From Halobacteriales archaeon QS_6_71_20 (GTDB lineage Archaea > Halobacteriota > Halobacteria > Halobacteriales > Haloferacaceae), in contig PXRU01000010.1 in the NCBI GenBank assembly GCA_003020945.1, positions 1 through 64,000 on the forward strand: a stretch of 64,000 nt of DNA, in the 5' to 3' direction. Both the position numbers and the translations under genes were made by a program. The notes under the pieces are model-generated. The model was not told the DNA's origin, ran no database searches, and saw only the letters and a list, made by a program, of their open reading frames with translations. Shown in pieces: positions 20,069 to 28,154 of the stretch. Within the stretch, counting starts at the first letter, position 1; each line of letters begins with the position of its first letter.

Positions 20069-20707
20069 TCACTCCCGTTCGCGTTCGAGTTCGCCGTCGT
20101 CGGCCCCGTCAGCCGACTCGGCGTCGGCGGCACCGGCCGCCCCGTCCCCGGACGACCGTTCGGCGTCGCGGAGCCGCTCGCGGCCGCGGGCGAGCTCGCG
20201 GTCGATGTCGTCGACGCCGCCGCCCAGCGACTCGACGGTGAGGACGTTCCCGCCCCCGGGGTCGACGACCATCACCTCGGTCCCCTCGGCGATCTCGCCG
20301 TCGACCGAGCGGGCGGAGTAGAACGGGTTGAACCCCCCCTGGTCGAGCTTCACCTCGCCGCCGGTCGGCGTGACCGTCTCCGTGACGCGGCCGGTCTCGC
20401 CGCGCAGCGACCCGGAGTCGGAGGTTTGGTCCCGGCCCGTCCCGCCGTAGAGGTCGAACTCGCGGTAGCCGTAGAACGCGAGGCCGCCGAACGCGAGCAC
20501 GAGCAGGCCGAGCACGAACGGTCCGAGCACGACGCCGAGCAGGGGACCGAGCGCGAGGCCGACGAGGCCGGCCGACAGCAGCGCGACCCCGATGACGACG
20601 AAGTGTGCGCCCGGGGCCAGCGCCTCCGCGATCGACAGCGCCAGCCCCGCGGCGACCAGCAGGAGCGGGAGCGTCTCGGGGGCGACGAGCCCCGACTGGA
20701 GCAGCAT
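20069..20707 (-). CDS. NfeD-family membrane protein
   Basis: The 212-residue protein has about four hydrophobic helices in the first 85 residues, then an OB-fold-like domain (GETGRVTETVTPTGGEVKL and IAEGTEVMVVDPGGGNVLTVE), then an acidic tail. This is the NfeD-C arrangement seen next to SPFH proteins, and the SPFH gene follows on the same strand. A CCTTTAAC box lies about 28 nt before the ATG at 20707. The N-terminal serine-protease domain of long NfeD proteins is absent, as in the short form. Confidence 0.85.
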   Translation of the reverse strand: MLLQSGLVAPETLPLLLVAAGLALSIAEALAPGAHFVVIGVALLSAGLVGLALGPLLGVVLGPFVLGLLVLAFGGLAFYGYREFDLYGGTGRDQTSDSGSLRGETGRVTETVTPTGGEVKLDQGGFNPFYSARSVDGEIAEGTEVMVVDPGGGNVLTVESLGGGVDDIDRELARGRERLRDAERSSGDGAAGAADAESADGADDGELERERE

Positions 20708-20731
20708 GAGCGTGTGTAGGGGCCGCCGATG

Positions 20732-21031
20732 TTAAAGGGTCACCGAGAACAGGAGCAGGAGCGTCCCCAGGACGCCGGCGACGACGAACAGGGCGTTCTC
20801 CACGTCGACCGGCTCCGGCTCGATGGGGGGGTTGCGCGCGGCCTCCCGTTCGGCCTCCGCCTCGGGGCCGACCTCGTCGAGCGCGAAGCGCCACTGGCCC
20901 CCCGGCTCGACCGCCTCGCCCGTCTCGTCGCCCTCGGCGGTCTCGTCACCGTCGGCCGTCCCGACGGCGCCGTCCCGGCGGGCGGCGCCCGGCTCCTCGC
21001 CGTCCGCGTCGGCGCGGGGGTCGTCCGTCAT
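20732..21031 (-). CDS. Small acidic protein with C-terminal membrane helix (DUF7312-like)
   Basis: The 99-residue protein has a disordered acidic N-terminus, a conserved-looking GGQWRFALDEVGP segment near residue 45, NPPIEPEPVDVENA near residue 68, and one hydrophobic helix to the end. It resembles haloarchaeal DUF7312 proteins from memory. A CCTTTACTGG box about 27 nt before the ATG supports leaderless expression. It lies just upstream of the NfeD/SPFH pair on the same strand, but no functional link is shown. Confidence 0.68.
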   Translation of the reverse strand: MTDDPRADADGEEPGAARRDGAVGTADGDETAEGDETGEAVEPGGQWRFALDEVGPEAEAEREAARNPPIEPEPVDVENALFVVAGVLGTLLLLFSVTL

Positions 21032-21078
21032 GCACTCCCGTAGCGGACGGGCCAGTAAAGGGGTGTCGGGGCGCCGGC

Positions 21079-22836
21079 CTACCGTTCGCGGGCGTGGCCG
21101 ATCACGTCGCCATCGTAGACGACGCCGCGCTCGGCGTCGACCGTGACCACGGCGTCGTCGGCCACGGCGTCGGGGACCGGGGCGCCCGAGACCATCGGGA
21201 GCCCTCGCTCGCGGGCGACCAGCGCGGGGTAGCCGGTCATCCCGGCGCGGGCGTCGACGATCCCGGCCAGCTTCGCGGTGTCGCCGGCGAACTCGGCGTC
21301 GAAGCCGGCGGGGAGGTACGCGACGGTCCCGTCGGGTGCGTCGGTCAGGTCGCCGTCGGGGACCCGCCGGAGCGGCCCCGAGACGCGGCCGCCGACGACG
21401 TGGCGGCCGGTGGCGATCGTCTCGGCGGCGACGTGGAGCTTCAGCGTGTTCGTCGTGTTTGTCCCCTCCAGCTCGGTCATCATCCCCGAGAGGACGACGA
21501 GCGTGTCGCCGGACTCAGCGACGCCGGCGCCGAGCGCGGCCGAGACGGCGGCGTCCATCATCCCCTCGACGCTGGCGGAGTAGTCGGCGTACATCGGACG
21601 GACCCCCCACGAGAGGGCGAGCTGGCGACGGACGCGGTCGCTCGGCGTCGTGGAGACGACGGGGACGGCCGGGCGGAACTTCGCGGTCCGTCTGGCGGTG
21701 TAGCCGGACTCGGAGGCCGCGACGACCGCGGCGGCGTCGGTGTCGCGTGCGAGGAAGCGCGCCGACCGGGCCAGCGGCTCCGTCCGCGACTCCGTCTCCG
21801 CCAGCGGGACGCGCCCCTCGCGCGTCTCGGCGTACTCCTCGCTGGTCTCCACCTGTCGGACGATCCGGTCCATCGTCTCGACGACGCGCACCGGGCGGCT
21901 CCCGACCGCGGTTTCGCCCGACAGCATCACCGCGTCGGTGCCGTCGAGCACCGCGTTCGCCACGTCCGACGCCTCCGCCCGCGTCGGCCGCCGCGAGGCG
22001 ACCATCGAGTCGAGCATCTCCGTCGCCGTGATGACCGGCGTGCCCGAGTCGATGCACCTGCGGATGATGCGCTTCTGGATCATCGGCACCTCCTCCAGGG
22101 GGCACTCGACGCCGAGGTCGCCGCGGGCGACCATGACGCCGTAGGCGGCGTCGATGATCCCGTCAAGGTTCTCGACGGCGTCGGCGCGCTCGATCTTCGC
22201 GACGACCGGCACCTCGCCCGCGTCGCGCGCCTCCAGCGCGTCCGCGACGGCGTGGACGTCGCCGGCGTCGCCGATGAAGGACGCGGCGACGAAGTCGACG
22301 TCGTGGTCGGCCACCAGGTCCAGCTCCCGCCGGTCGCGCTCGGTGACCGTCGGGAGCCCCAGGTCGACGCCCGGGACGTTTACGCCCTTCCGGGAGCCCA
22401 ACTCGCCGCCGGAGTCGACCCGGACGCGGACTCCCTCCCCGTCGACCCGGAGCACCGTCGCCTCGATCCGCCCGTCGTCCAGCAGGACGCGGGCGCCCGG
22501 CTCCGCCGCGTCGATGGCGTGGCTCACCCCGACGCGCTCCGGCGTCGCCGTGTCGCCCTCGACGAACAGCGGCTCCGACCCCGTCTCCAGTTCGACCGGC
22601 TCGTCGATCGCGGCGGTGCGGACCTCCGGTCCCTGGAGGTCGAGCATCGCCGCGAGCGGCTCGTCGGTGGCGTCGTCGACGGCCCGGATCCGGTCGATCA
22701 CGTCGCCGCGGTGGTCGGTGTCGCCGTGGCTGGCGTTCAGCCTGGCGACGGACATCCCGGCGTCCGCGAGCGCCCGGACGGTCCCCCTGTCGTCGGAGGC
22801 GGGACCGAGCGTGCAGACGATCTTGGCTCGTCGCAT
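21079..22836 (-). CDS. pyk: Pyruvate kinase
   Basis: The 585-residue protein begins MRRAKIVCTLGPAS and contains the MLDLQGPEVRT strand, the catalytic VAKIERADAVENLDGI block and MVARGDLGVE. An extra C-terminal domain (about residues 480-585, with MVSGAPVPDAVADDAVVTVD) resembles the PEP-utiliser mobile domain found in some Bacillus and haloarchaeal enzymes. It converts PEP and ADP to pyruvate and ATP. I chose the ATG at 22836 because a CTTTAAC box (22867-22873) lies about 34 nt upstream. A TrmB-type palindrome lies just beyond that box. Confidence 0.95.
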   Translation of the reverse strand: MRRAKIVCTLGPASDDRGTVRALADAGMSVARLNASHGDTDHRGDVIDRIRAVDDATDEPLAAMLDLQGPEVRTAAIDEPVELETGSEPLFVEGDTATPERVGVSHAIDAAEPGARVLLDDGRIEATVLRVDGEGVRVRVDSGGELGSRKGVNVPGVDLGLPTVTERDRRELDLVADHDVDFVAASFIGDAGDVHAVADALEARDAGEVPVVAKIERADAVENLDGIIDAAYGVMVARGDLGVECPLEEVPMIQKRIIRRCIDSGTPVITATEMLDSMVASRRPTRAEASDVANAVLDGTDAVMLSGETAVGSRPVRVVETMDRIVRQVETSEEYAETREGRVPLAETESRTEPLARSARFLARDTDAAAVVAASESGYTARRTAKFRPAVPVVSTTPSDRVRRQLALSWGVRPMYADYSASVEGMMDAAVSAALGAGVAESGDTLVVLSGMMTELEGTNTTNTLKLHVAAETIATGRHVVGGRVSGPLRRVPDGDLTDAPDGTVAYLPAGFDAEFAGDTAKLAGIVDARAGMTGYPALVARERGLPMVSGAPVPDAVADDAVVTVDAERGVVYDGDVIGHARER

Positions 22837-22884
22837 AGTCTTGCCCGGCACTTCCCGACGAGTCCTGTTAAAGCCGCGGAGACG

Positions 22885-22900
22885 TACTCGTCTCCGAGTA
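22885..22900. promoter_or_regulatory. TrmB-type operator upstream of pyk
   Basis: The sequence TACT-N7-GAGTA occurs here exactly and reads the same on both strands (TACTC-N6-GAGTA). This is the motif reported for the Halobacterium sugar-sensing regulator TrmB, which controls pyruvate kinase and gluconeogenic genes. It lies about 11 bp upstream of the CTTTAAC box and overlaps a TTTTTACTC stretch that could be an alternative TATA. Whether it represses or activates therefore depends on which box is used. Confidence 0.65.
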
Positions 22901-23045
22901 AAAACCGCGTCCCCGGCGCCGTGACGTGGGCGAGGGTGGCTCCCCGTCGGCCGTGGGGGCACCCTCTCCCCCCGCCACGCGAACAGCTCTCGTCGGTCGC
23001 GGGGACCGGTCTGACACGCGAGCCGGCTCTCGTCGGCCGCGAGGG

Positions 23046-23315
23046 TTACCGGGTCACCATCCAGGTGGTGCCCGAGGAGTAGCCCCACTTCTCCACGTCG
23101 ATGTCGGCGCCGGCGTCCGCGACGGCGGCCATGTTGGCGCCGACCTCCTTCGCGGAGAGCCCGAGTTCCTCGGCGATGAGGCGGGATTTGAAGTACGTCC
23201 GCTCGGGGGCGTGCTCCCGGAGGTACGCGAGGATCCGCCTCTGCTTGTCGTTCAGTTCGTCGCCGGCGGCCGTCTCGCCGCGCTCGGTCGCGTCCACGGC
23301 GGTGGTCGCGCTCAT
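23046..23315 (-). CDS. Small winged-helix protein (DUF7123-like)
   Basis: The 89-residue protein contains LNDKQRRILAYLREHAPERTY and SRLIAEELGLSAKEVGANMA, a helix-turn-helix fold, and ends with a WGYSSGTTWMV wing. It resembles the haloarchaeal DUF7123 family. I chose the ATG at 23315 because a CCTAAGCG box lies 26 nt upstream. No ligand or metal site is visible. It is probably a small DNA-binding regulator. Confidence 0.72.
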   Translation of the reverse strand: MSATTAVDATERGETAAGDELNDKQRRILAYLREHAPERTYFKSRLIAEELGLSAKEVGANMAAVADAGADIDVEKWGYSSGTTWMVTR

Positions 23316-23564
23316 ACCCCGGCGGACGGTAGGCCGACGCTTAGGGGGTTTGGTACGCGGGGTTAACACGGTGCTGTCGGGCGGTTCTCCCCGAGGTCGG
23401 GACCCGCGAGTCGGGCGCTACGGCCCCGCGTCGGTACGGTCGGCTAACAGCCGGTGGTGGGACGGAAACGACCGCATACGGGTCAGATTGCCGACATGGG
23501 TCCCGTCGGCGGCGCGCCGGAACTACAGAAGGTTCTTACGCCGCCGAGGGTCACGCAACCACCA

Positions 23565-25451
23565 ATGAGTGGTCCGGACGATCCCGGCGGCGACGCGGGT
23601 CGGCTCCGCGTCAGCGTCGTCCTCCCGGCGTACAACGAGGCCGACAGCCTGGAGGGGACCGTCCGGACGACCGTCGCGACGCTGGAGGGGTTCCTCGGCG
23701 CCGACGAGTTCGAGGTGATCGTCGCCGAGGACGGCTGCGACGACCGAACGCCGGAGATCGCCGACCGCCTCGCCCGCGAGGACGACCGCGTGCGACACGT
23801 CCACAGCGACGAGCGGCTGGGCCGGGGCGGCGCGCTGGAGTACGCGTTCGCCCGGGCCGGCGGCGAGACGCTCGTCTACTTCGACACGGACCTGGCGACG
23901 GATATGCGCCACCTGGCGGAGCTGGTGGACGCGATCGAGGGCGACGGCTACGACGTGGCGACCGGGTCGCGGTGGCTGCCCGGGAACCGTGCGGACCGCC
24001 CGGCCAAGCGAGGGGTCCCCTCCCGGGCGTACAACCGCCTCGTCCGGGGCGTCCTCGGCTCCGACCTGCGGGACCACCAGTGCGGGTTCAAGGCGCTCTC
24101 GCGGGCGGCGTTCGAGGACCTCCGCGAGGCCGTCGAGGACGAGCACTGGTTCTGGGACACCGAACTGCTCGTGCGCGCCCAGCGCCGGGGGCTGCGCGTC
24201 GCGGAGTTCCCGGTGGAGTGGAAGCCGAAGGGCGACTCGAAGGTCGACCTCGTCCGGGACGTGTTCGGGATGGGGAGCCAGATCGTCCGACTGTGGTACC
24301 AGCTGTCGGTGTCGCCGCGGATCACCCGCACCCGGACCGTCGCCGCCGGCGCCGCCCTCACGCTGGCGGCGCTGGCGCTGATGACCGTCTACCTGAACCC
24401 CGCCGCCGTGCTCGCGGCGTTCGAGGGGGCGAACCCGGTCCCGGTCGCGCTCGCGACGCTCGTGTACGTGGTCTCGTGGCCGCTGCGGGGGCTGCGCTAC
24501 CGTGACGTCCTGAAGGAGCTGGGGTATCGGGAGACGGTCGGCTTCCTGACGGGCGCGGTGTTCATCAGCCAGACCGGCAACCTCGTGTTCCCGGCCCGCG
24601 CGGGCGACGCCGTCCGTGCGTACGTGGTGAAGGCCCGGCGCGGCATCCCCTACCCGACGGGGTTCGCATCGCTGGCGGCCGAGCGAGTGTTCGACCTGCT
24701 CACGATCACCGCGATGGCCGGCGCGGTGCTGGCGGGGCTGCTGCTCACGGACGGGACCGGCGCGGTCGCGACCGCCGTGTCCGGGAACGTCCCCGGCGTC
24801 TCCGCGGCCGCCGTCTCGACGGCCGTCAGGGTCGCCGCCGCCGTCGGCGTCGCCGCGGTCGCGAGCCTGCTGGTGATCGTCGCCACCGCCCGCAGCGACC
24901 GCAGCTACGTCCGCGCCGTCGTGTCGCGGGTCTCCACCGACTCGTACGTGGAGTACGTCGTCGGCGTCGTCGAGGAGTTCGCCGCCGGCGTCCAGACGGT
25001 CGCCGGGTCGCGCGGGTCGTTCCTCCGCGTCGGCGGCGTCTCCGTGGTCGTGTGGGCGCTGGACGTGGCGACCGCGCTGCTGGTGCTCTCGGCGTTTCCC
25101 GCGGCCGCGGCGGCGATGTCGCCCGCACAGCTGATCGTGGTCGGCTTCTTCGCGGTCTCGGTGGGGAACCTCGCGAAGGTGCTGCCGCTGTCGCCGGGCG
25201 GGATCGGCCTGTACGAGGCGGCCTTCACCGCGCTCGTGGTCGGGCTGGGCGGCGTACCCGCGGCGGTCGCGTTCGCCGCGGCCGTGCTCGACCACGCCGT
25301 GAAGAACGTCGTCACGGTCGGCGGCGGCGTCGCCGCGATGGTCGGGCTCAACGTCTCCCTGACCGCCGCCGTCGACGAGACGGAAGCGCTTGAGGAGACG
25401 GAGGCCGAGACGGAGCCGGATCTCGAGACGGCGGACCTCACCGACGACTGA
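23565..25451 (+). CDS. Glycosyltransferase 2-flippase-like fusion (AglD-like)
   Basis: The 628-residue protein has an N-terminal GT-A domain (residues about 14-245) with VVLPAYNEADSLEG, a FDTDLATD metal motif and FWDTELLVRAQRRG. The C-terminal half has eight or so membrane helices of the LPG-synthase/flippase type, with FPARAGDAVRAYV and LPLSPGGIGLYE. The same architecture is known for Haloferax AglD, which charges dolichol phosphate with mannose for S-layer N-glycosylation. A role in protein or lipid glycosylation is likely; the sugar is not known. I chose the ATG at 23565 because the 37 residues before it look non-coding. Confidence 0.88.
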   Translation: MSGPDDPGGDAGRLRVSVVLPAYNEADSLEGTVRTTVATLEGFLGADEFEVIVAEDGCDDRTPEIADRLAREDDRVRHVHSDERLGRGGALEYAFARAGGETLVYFDTDLATDMRHLAELVDAIEGDGYDVATGSRWLPGNRADRPAKRGVPSRAYNRLVRGVLGSDLRDHQCGFKALSRAAFEDLREAVEDEHWFWDTELLVRAQRRGLRVAEFPVEWKPKGDSKVDLVRDVFGMGSQIVRLWYQLSVSPRITRTRTVAAGAALTLAALALMTVYLNPAAVLAAFEGANPVPVALATLVYVVSWPLRGLRYRDVLKELGYRETVGFLTGAVFISQTGNLVFPARAGDAVRAYVVKARRGIPYPTGFASLAAERVFDLLTITAMAGAVLAGLLLTDGTGAVATAVSGNVPGVSAAAVSTAVRVAAAVGVAAVASLLVIVATARSDRSYVRAVVSRVSTDSYVEYVVGVVEEFAAGVQTVAGSRGSFLRVGGVSVVVWALDVATALLVLSAFPAAAAAMSPAQLIVVGFFAVSVGNLAKVLPLSPGGIGLYEAAFTALVVGLGGVPAAVAFAAAVLDHAVKNVVTVGGGVAAMVGLNVSLTAAVDETEALEETEAETEPDLETADLTDD

Positions 25452-25495
25452 GGCGTCCCTCGCCGATCCCGGTTCCCGGCGACCCGACCCCGACG

Positions 25496-26074
25496 CTACC
25501 CGTACAGCTCCGTCACGAACGGCCCGAGCGCGGCCGAGACGGCGGTCGCGAGCGCCTCGGTCCGGTCGACGCCGCCGCCGGTGAGCGCGCCCGCGGCCCC
25601 CTGGTTCCGTGCCACGCCCGACTCGCCGAGCACGTCGTCCATCACCGGGCCCAACTCCTCGCCGTCGCGGACGCGGCCGGCGATCGCCTCGGGGAGCGCG
25701 AGGCTCGGCCCGGCGCCGACGCCGAGCCGGTCGCCGTCGGTCGCGGCCGCCCACATCACGAGGAACAGGTCGTCGCTCCCGTCGAACTCGGCGACGCCGC
25801 CCTCGATGCCGACCCCGAGGTCGTACCCCGCGCCGGCGTCGGCGTCGGCCTCGCCCCCGGCTTCGATCCCGTCGCGGTCCGCGGCCAGCACGGCCTCCGC
25901 ACGATTAACCGCGCCGGCGCGCGTCTCCCGCGTCCCCCGGGGTTGCTCTGCGACCCCGGAGGGAACGGGCACCGCCTCGACGGTCGCGCCCGCTCCGTAG
26001 CCGTCAGTCGCGGCGACAGCCCGCTCCGTCGCCGCCCGCTTCACCGGGTTCCCCGACCCCACGCCGATCAACAT
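25496..26074 (-). CDS. DUF84 family inosine/xanthosine triphosphatase-like protein
   Basis: The 192-residue protein begins MLIGVGSGNPVKRAAT, the nucleotide-binding GSxNPVK motif of the YjjX/DUF84 house-cleaning NTPases. It also has GVGIEGGVAEF in the middle and NQGAAGALTGGGVDRTEAL near the end. It would hydrolyse non-canonical purine triphosphates. An upstream in-frame start would add 22 basic residues and is unlikely. The gene is divergent from the gene preceding mre11. Confidence 0.85.
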   Translation of the reverse strand: MLIGVGSGNPVKRAATERAVAATDGYGAGATVEAVPVPSGVAEQPRGTRETRAGAVNRAEAVLAADRDGIEAGGEADADAGAGYDLGVGIEGGVAEFDGSDDLFLVMWAAATDGDRLGVGAGPSLALPEAIAGRVRDGEELGPVMDDVLGESGVARNQGAAGALTGGGVDRTEALATAVSAALGPFVTELYG

Positions 26075-26100
26075 ACCTGGTCGTTCACGAGCCGGTACGT

Positions 26101-26745
26101 GTGTCTTCCCCTTCCGTCCGGAAGCCGTCGAGGCGGTCACGGGGAATCGAGGCCGCCGACCGGAACCGAGGGTTCAAGTTGGAAGCCGGGGCCAATCGGC
26201 GCGTGACCGGGGACGCCGCGACCGGCGGGACGTCGGGGTCGGACGCCGTCCGAGCGAGGCTGCAGGCGCTCGCGCTCGGGAAGCCGCCGGAGCCGGTGGA
26301 GCCGACCGACCCCGAGGCGCTCGTCGAGGAGGCCGAAACCGCGCTGTCGAGCGTCCGCGCCGCCGCCGCGTTCGCGGAGACGGACGGCTTCCGGCGGCTC
26401 CGACCCGTCGCGGCGGGTGCGGGTGGGAGAACCGACGACGCCGTGGCGCGCCGCGCGACGGCCGTCCTCGACGCGCTCTCGCGGTACCGGAGCGCGTACC
26501 GCGCGGTCGGCGGCGCCGCTGACGAGCGTCCCAAGCCCAAGGACAGCGGGCGCCCCGAAGGCGGCAGGTCAGTCGAGGACAGCGAGCCGGTCGAGAACGG
26601 CGAGTCAGTCGGGTACGGTGAGCGCGACGGGGACGGCGAATCCGCGGGGAGCGGTCCCGGGGGTGGCGGCGACGCCGCGGACCACTTTCACTCCGCTCAC
26701 GACAGTCATATCCCGGACGGGGCAGTACGCGGGGACAACCGATGA
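26101..26745 (+). CDS. Conserved haloarchaeal protein upstream of mre11
   Basis: Up to 214 residues. The core (residues about 48-145) is helical and acidic, with LEALALGKPPEP-like and RAAAAFAETDGFRRL segments. A Gly/Ser/Asp-rich linker follows, then a tail ending DHFHSAHDSHIPD. The stop overlaps the mre11 start (ATGA), so it is part of the mre11-rad50 operon. The start is uncertain: GTG at 26101 is the longest, and GTG at 26203 is an alternative that would leave a normal intergenic space. The function is unknown; an accessory role in break repair is inferred from position only. Confidence 0.55.
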   Translation: MSSPSVRKPSRRSRGIEAADRNRGFKLEAGANRRVTGDAATGGTSGSDAVRARLQALALGKPPEPVEPTDPEALVEEAETALSSVRAAAAFAETDGFRRLRPVAAGAGGRTDDAVARRATAVLDALSRYRSAYRAVGGAADERPKPKDSGRPEGGRSVEDSEPVENGESVGYGERDGDGESAGSGPGGGGDAADHFHSAHDSHIPDGAVRGDNR

Positions 26746-28154
26746 CGCGGATCATTCACACCGGCGACACCCACATCGGGTACCGACAGTACCACTCGCC
26801 GGAGCGTCGGGCGGACTTCCTCGACGCCTTCGAGCGGGTCGTCGCCGACGCCGTGGACAGCGCGGAGCGTGACTCCGCGAGCGGCCGGACGCAGTCCGGC
26901 GACGACCGGGTGGACGCGGTGGTTCACGCGGGCGACCTGTTCCACGACCGCCGTCCCGACCTCCCCGACCTGCTGGGCGTACTGTCGGCCCTCCGGACGC
27001 TGGACGACGCCGGCGTCCCGTTCCTCGCGGTCGTCGGCAACCACGAGTCGACGCGCGGCGGCCAGTGGCTCGACCTGTTCGAGTCGCTCGGGCTCGCGAC
27101 CAGGCTGGGCGCGGAGCCGGTCGTCGTCGGCGAGACGGCGTTCTACGGCCTCGACCACGTCCCCGAGAGCCGGCGCGACGAGCTGGCGTACGAGTTCGCG
27201 CCACACGACGCCGGGACGGCGGCGCTGGTGAGCCACGGGCTGTTCGAGCCGTTCTCCCACGCCGACTGGGACACCGAGACGGTGTTGCGGGAGTCGACCG
27301 TGGAGTTCGACGCGATGCTGTTGGGCGACAACCACGCGGCCGACACGGCCCGGGTCGACGGCACCTGGGTGACGTACTGCGGGTCGACCGAGCGCGCCTC
27401 CGCCGACGAGCGCGACGGCCGGGGGTACAACGTCGTGACGTTCGGCGCGGACGCGCCCGGCGACGACGGGGCGGCCGTCGACGTCCGGCGTCGGGCGCTG
27501 GAGACCCGACCGTTCGTGTTCGTCGACGCCGATCTCGGCCCCGGGGAGGGGATCGACCGCGTCCGCGACCGCGTCCGCGAACGCGACGTGACGGACGCCG
27601 TCGTCATCGTCGAGGTGACCGGCGAGGGGGAGCCGGTCGCGCCCGCCGCCGTCGAGGAGTTCGCCGCCGAGCGCGGCGCCCTCGTCGCCCGGGTCACCGA
27701 CCGCCGCGAGGTGGAGACGGAGGGGGAGCTGTCGGTCAGCTTCGCCGACCCCGACGACGCGGTCCGCGAGCGGGTCGCCGAGCTCGGCCTCTCGGCGGCC
27801 GCACACGACGTGGACGACGTCGTCCGGGGGGAGCTGGCCGACTCGAACGTCCGCGAGGAGGTGAAATTGCGGCTGGAGGAGCGCTTGGAGGAGGGGGCCC
27901 TCGGCGAGAGCTTAGACGCGACCGCCGAGGACGGCGACGACGACACCGACGCCGACAGCGACGGCGAAGGAGAGTTCGACGACGGCGACGGCAGCGCGCC
28001 GGCCGGGAACGACGCCGCGAGCGACCGCGAAAACGACGCCGCAGACGCCGGCGATGACGACGACGCGGGGACGACGAGCGTCGCCGAGACGGAGACGAGC
28101 GACGAGGCCCCGACCGACGACGACGGCCAGCTCACGCTGGGTGATTCCCGATGA
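26742..28154 (+). CDS. mre11: DNA double-strand break repair nuclease Mre11
   Basis: The 470-residue protein has the phosphoesterase motifs of Mre11: HTGDTHIGY (Asp9, His11), [17 protein letters not shown] and SHGLFEPF, then GDNH. The capping region follows to about residue 385. The last 85 residues are a very acidic Asp/Glu/Ala tail ending in QLTLGDSR, a short motif resembling a PCNA-interacting or docking end. With Rad50 it processes DNA ends. Its start overlaps the preceding gene by 4 bp and its stop overlaps rad50 by 4 bp. Confidence 0.95.
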   Translation: MTRIIHTGDTHIGYRQYHSPERRADFLDAFERVVADAVDSAERDSASGRTQSGDDRVDAVVHAGDLFHDRRPDLPDLLGVLSALRTLDDAGVPFLAVVGNHESTRGGQWLDLFESLGLATRLGAEPVVVGETAFYGLDHVPESRRDELAYEFAPHDAGTAALVSHGLFEPFSHADWDTETVLRESTVEFDAMLLGDNHAADTARVDGTWVTYCGSTERASADERDGRGYNVVTFGADAPGDDGAAVDVRRRALETRPFVFVDADLGPGEGIDRVRDRVRERDVTDAVVIVEVTGEGEPVAPAAVEEFAAERGALVARVTDRREVETEGELSVSFADPDDAVRERVAELGLSAAAHDVDDVVRGELADSNVREEVKLRLEERLEEGALGESLDATAEDGDDDTDADSDGEGEFDDGDGSAPAGNDAASDRENDAADAGDDDDAGTTSVAETETSDEAPTDDDGQLTLGDSR

